NCBI RefSeq assembly: GCF_964204645.1
Contig: NC_134029.1
Span: 22,090,450 to 22,154,449 of the forward strand
Reading direction: 5' to 3'
From: Tubulanus polymorphus
Taxonomy: Eukaryota > Nemertea > Palaeonemertea > Tubulaniformes > Tubulanidae
Length of the DNA stretch: 64,000 nt
In this document: piece after piece, positions 23,801 to 36,200 of the stretch
Numbering within the stretch: the stretch's first letter is position 1
Layout of the letters: each line of letters starts with the position of its first letter
Notes under the pieces: model-generated
The model's input: only the letters and a program-made list of their open reading frames with translations
Told to the model about the DNA's origin: nothing
Database searches by the model: none
Translations under genes and position numbers: made by a program

Positions 23801-25727
23801 AGTGCAAGCATTAGCATATCGTCCTGATGGGAAGGAGATTGCGGTGGGCACATTGGATGCGCAGATATCATTTTGGGATGTACAGAACGGTACTCAAACC
23901 GGATCAATCGAGGGCAGACATGATCTCGGATATACACGAAAAGATACGGACAAAATAACAGCTAAAACTTCATCAGTAAACAAGTTAGTTTCTTTGAATA
24001 AGTTGAAGACTTAGGCAGGTTTCAATTGGTTTCTACGGATTCTAGAATACTCTTCTAGCGTGTTCGCTTGGACCAGGATACACTCTTACCAATTTTGGAA
24101 TCGCGTTATCTGTAAACCTGATTAAAGGCCAGTAGAGTTTGCAATCCAGAATTCCTATTCTTGTTAATTGTAGTATGTTCAAATGAAACTTGCCTTTCTC
24201 TTGGAATTTTTATAGATTGTTCTTTTTATTGATGTTTGAACTTTTTTCTTGCACAGGTCGTTCTCTACTATATCGTACACAGCCGATGGTAAATGTATCC
24301 TGGCTGGTGGACGGTCAAAGAATGTTTGTATTTACTCCGTTGAGGATCAGATGCTTATCAAGAAATTTGAAGTTTCTTGTAATTTATCATTTAATGGAAT
24401 GGAGGTATTTTCTATGGAATCATTTCGGAAGAAGGTCTGGGTTAGAAGGTTTTATATAGAATAAAAAATGTCGCAACTGTTACTTTTATCGTAGGAATAT
24501 CTTGACCGACGAAAAATGACTGAATGGGGTAGCTTAGCTTTAGTGGACTCAGCTGATGGTAAATCTTTATCGCTGCCGGGAGTGAAGAAAGGTGATATGA
24601 GTTCTAGACACTGGAAACCTGAAGTACGAGTTTATGGAGTATCTTTCTCGCCAACTGGTAGGTTTAAAATTAAGTGCTTCGCAAGATTTTATCCTGAATC
24701 AAAACTTGATAGTTTCCATTTATTCTATATTTTAGGTAGGGCCTGGGCATCGACCACTACTGAAGGACTGCTGATCTACTCATTAGACAATAATCTGACA
24801 TTTGATCCATTTGAGCTCGATATCGATATCACCCCAGAGAACGTTAAGGGAACGTTGAAAGATAACAATTACTCTACAGCACTGATGCTCGCATTTCGTC
24901 TCAATGAACAGAATCTGATTCAGCAAGTTCTAGAAACTATTCCATTACAATCAAGTAAGCAAAATAAACCGGTTATATCCCCTTGAGAATTTTGTCTTTC
25001 GGAAAGTGATGTTTATTTTGTCTTCGTAGTTGAGCTCATTTGTCAGTCACTGCCCGACGTCTATGTGGACAAACTATTGGCCCATCTCGGCTCCGCGCTA
25101 GAAACGAGTCCTCATCTTGAGTTCTATATGAACTGGTGTCAGAAATTGCTGTACAATCAAGGATCGAAATTGAAACAGCGATCGCAGTCGGTCATCGCGC
25201 ATTTACGAGCTGTGCAGAAAATCCTCAATCGACGAAAAGAAGACATCGGAAAAATGTAAGTCTCATTATCCCGATAACAGTCATCATCAACTCTCAGTTC
25301 TTACAGATCAGGAAAATCAGGGAATTCCGGATTAATGTTTGTGTTTTTGGTGTCTTCTCGTCCTTGCTAGTGACAAGTGGCACAAGGAATCTCTGAAAAA
25401 GAATCCCCCACTGGGGATATCTAATGATTTAATCAGGGAATTTCGGATTCCCGGATCTGTAAGAACCCATTCTCTCGTATTATTCTCATCTTGTCTATAT
25501 ATGTTCATTGTAGGTGTGATCAGAATCGTTATTCTCTTCAATATTTGATAACACTTTCACAGTTGAAAAATAAACGTAAAGCCGATAGTCAGGCAGCCGA
25601 CCTAGATAAAGAGAACGAAGATAACGAAGGCAATGAGGAAATGGATGAAGATGATAATGACGATGATGTAGCATTGCCTTCTAACTGGGAATCAGATTCA
25701 GATGATGTCGAAACATTAATGACCTGA
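20857..25727 (+). CDS. PWP2: PWP2, WD-repeat component of the SSU processome
   Basis: Subunit of the UtpB complex, needed for 18S rRNA maturation in the nucleolus. Nineteen exons: 20857-20874, 21163-21275, 21349-21443, 21533-21632, 21709-21852, 21927-22062, 22207-22354, 22445-22505, 22587-22742, 22824-23031, 23113-23261, 23339-23486, 23570-23720, 23803-23983, 24257-24404, 24495-24657, 24736-24954, 25030-25255, 25514-25727. They sum to 925 codons against about 919 in human. Diagnostic segments are the start MKFSYRFSNLLGTVYRKG, GQLLVWEWQSESYVLKQQGH, YRNFRTFTSP, LSGHEGPVSA and RKMTEWGSLAL. Two tandem WD40 propellers are followed by the Utp12-type helical domain and an acidic tail. Intron 4 has a GC donor (GCAAGT at 21633); a GT donor would break the frame. 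Exon 1 is only 18 bp. Poly(A) signal AATAAA at 25742. Confidence 0.97.
21633..21638 (+). other. Non-canonical GC splice donor (PWP2 intron 4)
   Basis: The exon ends GGA AA and the intron starts GCAAGT; the acceptor TTTCAG ends at 21708. Joining 21632 to 21709 gives SPNGKKFAITK, exactly the family sequence. The nearby GT at 21637 would add bases and shift the frame. GC-AG introns are a known minority class with consensus AG|GCAAGT. Confidence 0.85.
25290..25475 (+). repeat. Dispersed ~180-bp repeat in last PWP2 intron
   Basis: Partner of the repeat at 19141-19325, in inverted genomic orientation. It also contains its own imperfect inverted ends, with 'gggaattccgga' near 25320 and 'gggaatttcggattcccgga' near 25437. 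This suggests a short element with related terminal motifs. Confidence 0.6.
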
Positions 25728-25874
25728 TGTTATATACTGAAAATAAATATTTGTTTTTAAGAATACATTCTTGAACATTCGTTTTTGTATCGCCGCGAAG
25801 CAAGAGAGAAATAATGCATCATTTTGGATAAATGAGATATTTTTATTCGGAAAATCTATCAAATTATAACTAAA

Positions 25875-28800
25875 CTATTTTCGGCCTTTTTTCTTCGGAT
25901 TTTCAGTTGGAAAAGTCAAAGGAATCTTCAGCGCGGCCACGTACTGTTTTACACCATCGATTGTCGTAGACGTCAGAGTACATCCAAGGCACCTCATGAT
26001 ATGATTCAATCTAAAATTGAACGAGGCCAAAAATTTTGAATATTTGCAAATGGACCACCGGTACATCGGATAAGACATTTCAGCGATTAGATACAAGACC
26101 TGGTGCTTCCTATTCTGAAGTCTTTCTGTAGATCAATCAGCGGTACTTTATATTCATCGAGAAAAAGGCACAACACCAATGCGTATACAAGAATCTTGTT
26201 TTTCACTCGTACTGGAATACTCCTGTTCCAACACAGAGAGAATAATTTTAGTTTTGTTATATTCAGTAGAATATTCTTAAGAGGAATATTATAGGAATTT
26301 AAAGTAGGAATTCATAAGTCCCTCTAAAAAAATTTAAAGGATTTAGTGTGCTTGGAAATTAACTCATAAGTCTTGCCGCAAAACATTTTGAAAGTCTTTT
26401 TGAATTTTTTTTAAGGGCATTTCGGATACTTTAATAGGCACCCTGGATCTGCCCCTAATGTTCCGCTGTATTTAGCAAGAACCAGTGGATTATCGACGCC
26501 TAAATTATTTTTCTCGATTTACCTGATCTTTCTTGTGCCGCTTGGTTGCGAGATGATCGTAAATTTATCATAAAGCTGATTTCTAACGTCATCGGGTACA
26601 TCGGACATTATTTCATCTAAAGTCAAATACAACAGATAGCACCGATACTAACGACGTAAGAATCGACGTGAATTTTCATGTAATTAACAAATTTCCCTCT
26701 TCTTACCGATCTTTTTCATTTCCATTCGGCGTATTTTATACAAACGGATGAGATAAACTAGATACAGTAATCGCCTCGCTTCAATACTTCTTTCTTCTTC
26801 CATCACGGAAAGGACGCTCAAATGACTACACACGTATGATGGGTACCTGAAGAAGAAATTCACCTCTGAATACACCCAGTTAATAAGCAGTCTTTTTTCT
26901 ACCCGACGAACATCGGCGTATTCCTTACTTTTCTTCTCTTAGCCATTCATTAATTTGACCAGAAGGGATGTCCATAAATACATTTTCGGCGTTTTTAAGC
27001 GCTTCAAATTCTGCCGGACTTATTACTAATAATAAATCAAGGATTTAACCCAAAAAAACATGCGTGATTATGTGCACCGCAAAAATATCAGTTGTGTAAA
27101 GGATACTATCGTCGATATTAAAAACATCAGCACGCGATTTCGCTTCTTTATCCATCGGAGGAAATGTGTCGGATTGATCTTGTTCATGAGAACCTATAAT
27201 TTAAAATGCAAAGTCAATGGGGAACCGGTAAACACCAGATGGCGTAACAATACACTCAGAATACATATCGAAAATTACTTTAAGCCTTCCAAATGGAACG
27301 AAATGTTGTCAAACAACTCAAATAGATATAAGATAGATGTTCCCAATGGGTAAAAGTTTTGATGAAAATTGCTTTACTAATGAGAAAAGTTGATTCGAGT
27401 TTAAACGAAATTTAGAAGAAATTGAAGTCGGTAACCGATGGATCCTTCCTGTCTGCCATACATGGAATCGTTGATTGCCACAGTAGGGGAGCCAGTTCAC
27501 CATCGCGTGCAAAGCTTCATAACCGTATATAATACCCAGACATGTCTAGATGTCTTCATGTTGTTACCTGGTGTAGCGGTAAGACTGGTATCGTTGTCGA
27601 CTATATCTGTATTACTCGCTGCTGTACTCATAGCTGTGTCGAGGGCGGTACCCTTAACGGTGTTGCGCTGCCGCGAATTCATCCTCAGACGTTTTTTCCT
27701 GCTACCAAAAACCTCCGTTAAATTATCAACCTGCAACAACCGATACAATATAAAACTTAAGCCGAAATAAATCGCAGCGTCATGTTTAGTAGGTCGATAT
27801 AAGATTTTGACGACCAACCTTTTCCATAAAACTCAATCCATCGTTACCACTTCCACCGACGATGTCCTCGTATTTTTCACCTAAAAAAAATGGAACATTG
27901 ATTGATCTTTCATGTTCGATATATGGACTATCAATCATACCAAACTCTTGTTAATACCTGGCAATCTTGGTATCATATTGAACATATTGGCTTTTACTAT
28001 CTTCATCTTGCCGGTTTTCTTGTCTACAACGCCCACGCAGTACCTTTCGATAAACAAACATTCGATAAAACTTTGATTCTAAAATTTTCTAATTGTTGTC
28101 ACAGTTATAAACGATTTTACTTACTTATTGAGGGATGCATAACATGGAAGATCAGCACCAAAGTTTTTACCGATATAGTGCACGTGTTTCGTTTCAGCAA
28201 CCTATAAATAAAGAAAAGGAAGATGTGGATATTATGCATTATCTTATTCAACGTTATTATGCCACCATCTACAGACATGTTTATGTTAGTTTATGTTTAT
28301 CTTGCTTTACGTCAGTCGGATCTTGGTTTCGGATCTTGGTTTTCCAAGATTAACTTTATTGGATTGTTTATTTAACGTAACAATGGGACCACGGCCTTTG
28401 AAGTGTTGCCTGCACCGATAAGCAGCCAACAGGACTCGAACCCACTTGTTGATCAGCACTGACCATGAATACAACAGCATCACGCCTTATTCCACTGAGC
28501 CACTGAGGCTCAATAACACTATCATAATTAGGTCTACGATAAGGTATTGAAGGGTAATTCTAGGATATGTCAAGACTACATTCAGGGACTTTTCTCCGCT
28601 TAATTATAGAAAACTTACCAAAAGTCTCCTCTTTTTCAGTTTTGGATCATTAGAATTTTTGTATCCAAAGCTTCTGATGAGGATGCGATCCTTAGTTTTT
28701 TCATTAAGTTCACCATTCGTGAACGAGGCTGAAATTATCAGAATCAATAATCAAGTTTTGGAGACAATATAATTTTGATTTAATTGCATTGAATATGCCT

Positions 28801-29000
28801 TGTTGAAGTTCACCATGAAAATTTAAAAGAATAGACAAATTCTAGGCATCTAACGAATGAACTAATAAAAGCTGTGTATAATTGCTATATATCGCTTAAA
28901 TATAGAATGAAATCATGACATACATACCGACATTAACTTCAGTTTTGTCAAAATCAGCCACATCGCACACTAACTTCATCTTCTTCATGGGGGCTGACAT
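25875..29000 (-). CDS. POLR1E: RNA polymerase I subunit RPA49 (PAF53)
   Basis: Pol I-specific subunit that heterodimerises with RPA34/CAST and aids initiation and elongation on rDNA. Twelve exons in transcript order: 29000-28928, 28728-28619, 28201-28125, 28043-27958, 27880-27819, 27730-27568, 27193-27107, 27025-26929, 26846-26707, 26616-26523, 26222-26100, 26010-25875. They total 415 codons, near the human 419. Family matches: FTNGELNEKTKDRIL (dimerisation domain), KHVHYIGKNFGAD, YCVGVVDKKTGKM, LTEVFGSRKKRLRMN, ISPAEFEALKN, then the tandem winged-helix region (DKFTIISQ, KNKILVYALVLCLFLDEYKVPLIDLQKDF, shown in part). The tail is basic (PKKKGRK). The stop lies 147 bp from the PWP2 stop, tail to tail, and the AATAAA (minus) is at 25842-25847. 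Confidence 0.93.
28376..28515 (-). mobile_element. tRNA-derived SINE
   Basis: On the minus strand this has an RNA polymerase III A box (TGGCTCAGTGG, 28502-28492) and a B box (GGGTTCGAGTCC, 28443-28432) with tRNA-like spacing. A non-tRNA body follows, with GGCAACACTTC and GGCCGTGGTCCC. The same body motif recurs on the plus strand at 62043-62067, showing it is dispersed. It sits in POLR1E intron 2, in the sense orientation. Confidence 0.75.
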
Positions 29001-29649
29001 CTTGGATTACTGAGTAGCGAAATGTACCCATTTACAACTGGTTTCTATTGGTAGTTAGTTCGTGCACTTCAAGTACATGTACATAGCTCAAGCTCTTGGA
29101 TTTATTATAAGAAAAGACCCGTCTCAAAAAGGTATTCATTATTTTCATTCATGACATATGTTGTAAATTCTAACAACTTTAAGATGATGATCCTGCTGGA
29201 GTCTGTGATGTGAGTGAGAGACTTTACTTCTTAAAAAGGTGTGAGGGGAAATCAATGACAAAATGTAAGGCTTAGAGGCCTACACTTGTTGTTATTTTTA
29301 CTTCCATTATCGTAAAATTTCATGTTCTTCACTTAAGAATTTTATTTGTTGCTTCGCCTGTATAAGTTTGATTCGCTCAATTTAGATAAAAATGCGAAGG
29401 GCAACTGAACTGTCGTCCCGGCCCTAACCTGCTAATGCGCCATGGCCTCAGCGTCCCTACAACTACAGCCTCATGATATTTTCCCCCTTATTGAAACCAA
29501 AAGAGAAGATTTTCACTTCGATATGCATTTTTGTTAAGTGACCCAATGCCGTTGTATTAGGCCTAGGCTACTAAACCACTCGGGCAACAAATTGCTTTTT
29601 TAATGGGCTATATTTCTTTCAGTTGTCCCCTCATAACCAATCAGAAGTC
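29001..29649. promoter_or_regulatory. Divergent POLR1E/CRAL-TRIO intergenic region
   Basis: 649 bp lie between the two start codons. A pyrimidine-rich acceptor (tatttctttcag) ends at 29622, so the plus-strand gene has a spliced 5' UTR and its promoter lies further left. No clear TATA element or motif cluster was seen. Confidence 0.45.
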
Positions 29650-32600
29650 ATGGCAAATAATGTCTCATCGAAGGAACCATCTGAAGAAGATTTTAAAGAA
29701 TTGAAAGAAAGATGTTTGGTAAGACACGAGCGTATGGAAAGGTGTTTCGATGATTTTCCTTCAGAGTTTTCAGTCAGGACGACAGTAGAATCTCTCCCTC
29801 CGTTGTCAAAAGTGCGACTCCCATAACAGTAGAACCCTTTCTATGAATACACCTTCCAATGCATCAATAATGCGTAAACACAATTTACGCATTCATTCGA
29901 ACAGGCCTACAATAGTGCCACATGGGATGAACAAATAACCAATAGGCCCAATAGAATAAATAGAGTAATTAGATTTTGCCGTTATTTGTATTTGAAAATT
30001 GTAACTACCATCGGGTAGGTAGGGGCGGATCCATAGGCAAATTGCAAAGGACTTTATCACAACCCAAAAAGCACTTTTATGTCCAAACAGGCAATATCAG
30101 GTGCACTCCTGCACTAAAATAAACCAAATATCTTTGTTGACAAAATGAAAAAGGGCACTCAAAAAAATTTGATGGACTTGTACAAGTCTCATAAGTCCCT
30201 GGGCAGGGCCGGACATCACTGATCTCATTGCAGGCCCGGTTGCGTATATGGAGAATATTTTGTTTTCCTTACTGTGATAAGGCCTAGTTTAGGGACGGTT
30301 GTACTGTTATAGTACTGTCATTCTATTACTGATCTACGAGATGCGTTCATCGAATCCCATGTGAAATGAAGCCATTAATTCAGGCTCTAGAAATCAACCA
30401 CTCGAATGATAGACGACTGCTCGCAGAATCAACAGGATACTGCTGCAGCGATTTCCATCGTGGAGCGAAGCAATTTGAATATCTCGTACCCCGGGGAGAG
30501 ACTTTACATCCGTCTATCATTAAAATCGAGCTTTCTAAACATTAACCCCGCTGTTGACATCAATTTCATCGCGATGAATACCGTAAGCGTTTCGAAGCTA
30601 ATTCTCGGCCATCGTTTATTTAGAATATTTTACGTTTCAATTTCAGATTATATTTACAGCTGACCCAACTCAGGTGAGATCAAAATGCTGTTAGATCCAT
30701 TTTCAAAATTGTTAAGTTCGTAAAGTAGCCTATAGTGTACTGTATGCTGGCTATGTTAAATTCTGGAATTCAAATTAGTCATCGGATATTTGTGAAATGC
30801 ACAAAATATTTATTCTAGTAGGTTAACAAGTTTCTCCTCTCGTATATTTGCTGTCGGGATATGACTAGATTTCTATTGTGTTTATACCGATAGGAATTAA
30901 ACGACGCAGCTTTGTGGCGGTTTCTACGAGCATTTCGCACGGCAGACGCGGCGTTCAACGCGATCATCAAATGCAATAACTGGCGTCGAGAGTACGGCGT
31001 CGAAAAAATAGGCCCCGATAACGAATTTATACTCAAAGAGCTTACGTCGCAAAAAATGGTGCTCATTAAAAATAGAGATCTCAAAGGAAGGTCAGTTGAA
31101 TGAAAAAAAAAGAGGAAGAAATTCTAATTTCTAGGAAACTCAACCCAATATCTTATACAGGGTCCCTACGCCTCCTTGATTCCTTAAAAACTCCTTCAAA
31201 ATGATAAATGCTTTTAAAAGTGCTTGAAACTTCTTTTATTTGAACCAAAAATCCTGAGAAATAGGCGATTAGAAACTATCGTCTAGGTTGTAGTTGTACA
31301 GTAGACCACCCCTATATCGATAAAGTTGGGACCAGGATTTTTTTTTTCCCAATTTGGTGGTTACCGGATTAGAAACCAAGTTTAGTAGCGTTAAGGATAA
31401 CAATTTGCAGACAAAACCACACTGAAGGGTTTACTGAGATAAAGAGTACCGATTTAGGAGGAGTCAACAGTTATTGGGATATGAATTTTCTCCTTTGAAA
31501 CTCCTGATATCTATGAATGACTGGTCTGTAGGGACCCTGTTTTAAAGTCGATTTCCCCATGGTTACAATTCTGTTTCATGGATGCAGCTAGATTTTAATT
31601 ATTTATATCACGGATTCAAGACGGTCAGAAATGCCACCGCATAACAACGACTATTAAGTTATTAGGGTTATATGCGTTATATATTACAGCCACCTGCCTG
31701 CGGTGAAGTCGCGTATTTGATTCAATAAAATCTATCATTCCTACATCGATTTCGGTTCGTTGAGTCGTTCGAGCTCGTTACTCGTCTAATTATCCGTCTC
31801 GTTACGATATCTCCTAGACAACTACAATATCTCCACGACAATATTTAAACTACCAGCGTCACAGCGAGATGTCTTCACTCGCGGCCTTTTCAGTCATTGA
31901 TTTTCATTAACCGATTGCTTAGTTATTGAAATTACCTTTTAATCGTAATGATTTTGTTATCGATGGGTTCTTCGATGATTATACTGGTAGTCCCGCATTG
32001 ATTATTGATAGAAATGCCTTAAATGAAAAATCAAATCCCAAATCTCTTTAGATCAAACGATGAATCATTAAATTCGAGATCCCCGAAGCAATTGATTTCA
32101 TATTTCGACATCGATATGACAAAATATTCTCAAGACGTCAAGACATTCTTGTATCATATGTTTGCCTGCTTATCTCGGTCGTAATGTTTTGTTATTTGGC
32201 AGTTTTTGAAATTCGTTTTTCAGACCTGTTATATACATCGCTGCCAGGAAGCACAGTGTTTATGAACGGGATATCAATGAATTCACTAAGTTCATCGTTT
32301 ACATGCTGGTGAGTATATAAGAGATGTTGTTTTGATTTAACCACCGCTGATTTTTCCGGCGTTGTCATTCAATTGATGATCAGTGCTGAGTGCGTTTGAC
32401 AAATAGACATCTGTAACAGTTCACATTTCCTATATTGCGGTTGAAAAATGATCGCATGCTTTGTAATGCGATATTGTGCTTATAAAGCCTTGTGTAGTAA
32501 ACAGCTGTGGATGATTGGACCCTCACAATATAGTAGCTACAAAACATTCATGAAGCTCTCCCTCCCCCCCCCCCTAGCGAGCTTAAAAACTCAATACCGC

Positions 32601-33268
32601 AATATCCTAGATCGAAATGATTTGATGAATTTTTTTTGGTAATTACTATTTTTCAGGAGAACGCGTGTAAACGCTGTTTCGAGGATGTAATCGATAATTT
32701 GTGCATCGTTTTCGATTTGAAAGATTTCAAGATGAGCTGCATGGATTACGAGTTCGTGAAGAATTTGATTTGGTTATTGAGTAAATATTATCCCGAACGA
32801 CTAGGAGTCTGTCTCATTATCAATGCTCCGTTGCTATTCAATGGCTGCTGGAGCGTCATCCGACCTTGGTAGGTTTTGTTCATGCATGTGATCAGGCCGG
32901 ATTCAAATTGCCTAATTAGAGAGCGTGCTCTCTTGATACTAGAGTCACTTCCAGAACCAGTTACAATTCAAAGCGCAATGATTTGACCCGTGCTAAAACT
33001 TGGCTCGTGCCTGGTCTGACATTTTTTGTCGGGCTATTTGGCGTGTATAAAGTTTTTACGGGCTGATCAAATGCTCTTATCTCTCTGTGATCGCGGCTCT
33101 TTTGATATCAATAGGTCACAAATATTTCTTTTCATAAGATGAAGTCAATTTCATGATTTACTTTCACACAGGCTGAACGATGTAACTGCGCGTAAAGTAT
33201 CGTTCGTCAAGAGTGAAATGGAACTTTGTAAATACTTCAACCCGGATATACTACCAACCGATGATTAG
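29650..33268 (+). CDS. Small CRAL-TRIO (SEC14-like) lipid-binding protein
   Basis: Exons: 29650-29772, 30894-31090, 32224-32308, 32657-32868, 33172-33268, giving about 237 codons. The N-terminal CRAL-TRIO-N helix appears as NDAALWRFLRAF; the lipid-binding domain follows with RPVIYIAARKH, LCIVFDLKDFKMSCMDYEF, the YYPERLG motif before a hydrophobic strand (VCLIINAPLLFNGCW) and VIRPWLNDVTARKVSF. It stops straight after the domain, with no GOLD or MSP module. SEC14 relatives bind phosphoinositides, tocopherol or retinoids; the ligand here cannot be read from sequence. Exon 1 could instead end at the in-frame GTAGAA donor after 29784, adding four residues. The exact orthologue is uncertain; the lipid domain resembles the one in MOSPD2 and fungal Sec14-like proteins. 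Two polyadenylation signals lie at 33932 and 33947. Confidence 0.85.
31158..31539. mobile_element. MITE family 'CAGGGTCCCTAC', copy B (intact ends)
   Basis: A 382 bp element in CRAL-TRIO intron 2. It begins CAGGGTCCCTAC and ends GTAGGGACCCTG, a perfect 12 bp terminal inverted repeat. There is no coding frame. The interior matches copies at 10582-11002 and 53156-53556, in the same orientation. Target duplication is unclear, so the superfamily is not assigned. Confidence 0.85.
32945..33055. repeat. Dispersed ~110-bp repeat, copy A
   Basis: This matches 42800-42900: 'cttccagaaccagt' at the start, then 'ttgctaaaa'/'gtgctaaaa', 'tggctcgtgcctggtctgac'-like and 'gggctatttggcgtgta'/'gggccatatttagcctgta'. 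It lies in CRAL-TRIO intron 4. Identity is moderate and the class unknown. Confidence 0.55.
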
Positions 33269-36200
33269 TGATGAATGACGTTCGCAGACTGGATTTTTGA
33301 CGATGCTAAATATTGCTCAGTTCCGTACATAAAATGCTCTAAAACTCAGGATGTCATATCATCAATTATTGACGTCATTGAAGAAGAATACGTAACCTGG
33401 ATACTTCCGATATACTTAGATTTATTTTTGGATGCGACTTATTTTAATATATAACGACTATACGGATCGGTAATGATCCGTAATCAGCTCATAATTACAG
33501 TCATTTCAGACGCTGTTATCGCTTCTGAATTATTGATGACGATGATTGGTCTGTTGTGGTGAATCTCTTTCCGTTTTGTCACGGACTTTTTGTTTTCTTG
33601 TATTTATCAGTAGAATATCAGGTTCACGAAAATTCTGTCATCTGAGTTGGGAAGCTGAATTTCAATTCACTAGATCTCAGTCGGTTTGCATAATCCCCGT
33701 TAAGTATAACCTGGGGGTCAACGCGAAAGCTTCTCACTCATTTCTATAGTTTCTTAATGTTACCATGGTAGTTCGCTCCTGAGCGAAACACGGTGAACAC
33801 CAGTCTATAGAACCAATTTCAAAGAGGGATTGTCGTAATTGAGTCTATGTGTAAATGCATATAGCTATTGTTGTGTACATTACGTACGATATGATATCAA
33901 AACAAAAATACATATCAGTGAGGCAGCTTTAAATAAAATTGTCGAGAATAAATCTACAAAGTCTTGAATAAATAATTCGAATATTTCTAACCAAATGAGA
34001 CGACTGTTTCTACCTTTACCTAGAGTTTGGTGAAATATTTATTCATGACTTCAGTTGAATCAGGTTGAATATGAAGTATATCGGTGTTTGTTTCTTGTTG
34101 TGGGTAGCTGTATAACCGTATCATCACTTAAATTCTGATCTTCAAAAAAATTCCAAATATTACTGTAATACGAAGGCCAGATTATTTTGCTGAATGGAAA
34201 ATGAATAAGGTTTTGAATTTCATTAGAGTTTTGAGTATTAAAGATGGCCGGAAAGACCGAGCAATGTTGTTATTAAAGTAAATCTATTTTAGTCTGTATT
34301 GTCTGACGTAGTGTTTTGTTTTTGAATCGATGTCAATTTCTTTGATATCAAATGATGTTCTACCAAAAAAAAATGCAAGAATGCTTTTATAAATGTAATA
34401 TGCACGTTATGTATGAGAAATGTTGATGCACAATGTTGAATTTTTTAATTCTAATGTTCCCCGAAAGCCTCAGCTTTGATGATTATATCCAGATTTGTTA
34501 GAAAAATCACTGTTGATTGTGATAATTTGAATACAGTTTCTGCTTTAACTTTGAAGGCATTTGAACAATATAAACCTCTATATGTTATGTAATACGCGTA
34601 ACGGCCATTTGCGACGCGAATGATCATAATAGCTGTTACCAACTAACTATTGATTTTAATCGATGATTGTAGTGAAAATGAAAATATTGTTGATATATCA
34701 AATCTATTATTAGATGATGATGTCATGTTTATTGTGTATATTGTTTGATATTTGTTATAGAATGATACCAAAAATTATCAACTATATTTTGGTATCAGTT
34801 GAACTCATCATGCATGTCTCAGTTGCGTTTGTCTTTGACAAATGCCGTCATTTTCATCAATGATTATTTTCACGTTTAAGTTGTTGTTCTAACAGCGACT
34901 CAGGAATGAAACACGGAATGTTTCTGTCTCCTGTCTCCATGTTTCCCTGCACCGTGTGCATTGGGCTTAAAACTTCAGTATATTTGAATTACTTGTTATA
35001 ATGAGGTTCCACAAGAACTAGATCTGAACATGAAGTTATTTTCTTGTGATAACTTACATTCCCTCTGGCAAAAATGTCTCATAAAATCTATTCGATTGTT
35101 TTGTTTTTTATTTTGAAAAATAGTCTATCATTGATAGTTGAATGAAGTTTTTTGTGTGTACTTGTGTAAACTTTTGTTTGTAAAAAAATAACGGATACAT
35201 ATATTAAAATGCTCTAGACTTGAAAAAAGAGGCCTTGCATGAGATCATGCCGCAAAAGAATCTTACATTAAACTGTAAGCCATGTTGTAACAGAATGAAC
35301 TGAGGGTAGAGATTTCTGAATAGTTCGTGAAAAGTTGTTATTGGTTAGCTGTTTGACGTGGGGATTTTGTGACAAGGCATGCAAGGCGTCTTTGTACCGG
35401 ATATGGGTCCTAATGTCATTCTGAACAGCACTTTTGCTGTCATTATCTTCCGTGCATATCACAAAAATACCAGTAAACCAGATACCAGTAAATTCACAGG
35501 TTTTCCGTGGCTTCCATACCGACTTAAAACGACCAATATTGGTTGAGTTCATGAATCCGTCCAATGTTGAAATAGCCTCGGTAACTTATATCTCGGTTCA
35601 TACCAGGCAGTTCCACATCTAAATTTTATTCCAATTTAGTAGTATACAAAATGCGGAGTCAAACTTAATCATTTTCTGAACGCTATAGTGATCATGATCA
35701 ATCAATGTAGATATTATCAAGATTCATTGTTTTTCAAACAAACCAAATTTGAAATCCGTCATTACCTAATATGATATAGGTCTATTCAGTATTTCGTTTG
35801 CTGTTTGAAGGTAAATTTACATCATAGTTTTCTTTCTGGTCATTTTTGCTGTAAGATCAGTTATTATTATTATTATTATTATTATCATCATCATTATTTT
35901 GAAGTCTGATTTCTGATTTAGAGAAGAAATACAGTAAACCTCAACTTGCTTGGACATGGCCTACTTGGACTTTTGACAAACTCGGACAGATACGAAATCA
36001 TTTTTCTGACATCCTTACATATTTTCCTACCCTTACCTCAGACTAATTTTACCGCTCCAACTTAGGCGAGGTTTACTGTACGATCATATACCTTAATGTT
36101 TAGTTAATGATCTTGAATTTCTGTGAAAGTTGTATCTCGTAATAATGTCTCTACTTATCGTGTGCATAGACTTTAAGAAAAAATTCGATGTAATGCACCA

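Noticed and set aside
27438-27512. Possible extra POLR1E exon between 27193 and 27568
   Set aside because: Direct joining of 27568 to 27193 keeps frame and family sequence; including this segment breaks the frame, and its putative acceptor lacks a pyrimidine tract.
30385-30590. Possible CRAL-TRIO exon between 29772 and 30894
   Set aside because: An acceptor-like tctag and a GTAAGC donor frame an open segment, but nothing matches the family and the two flanking exons already join in frame.
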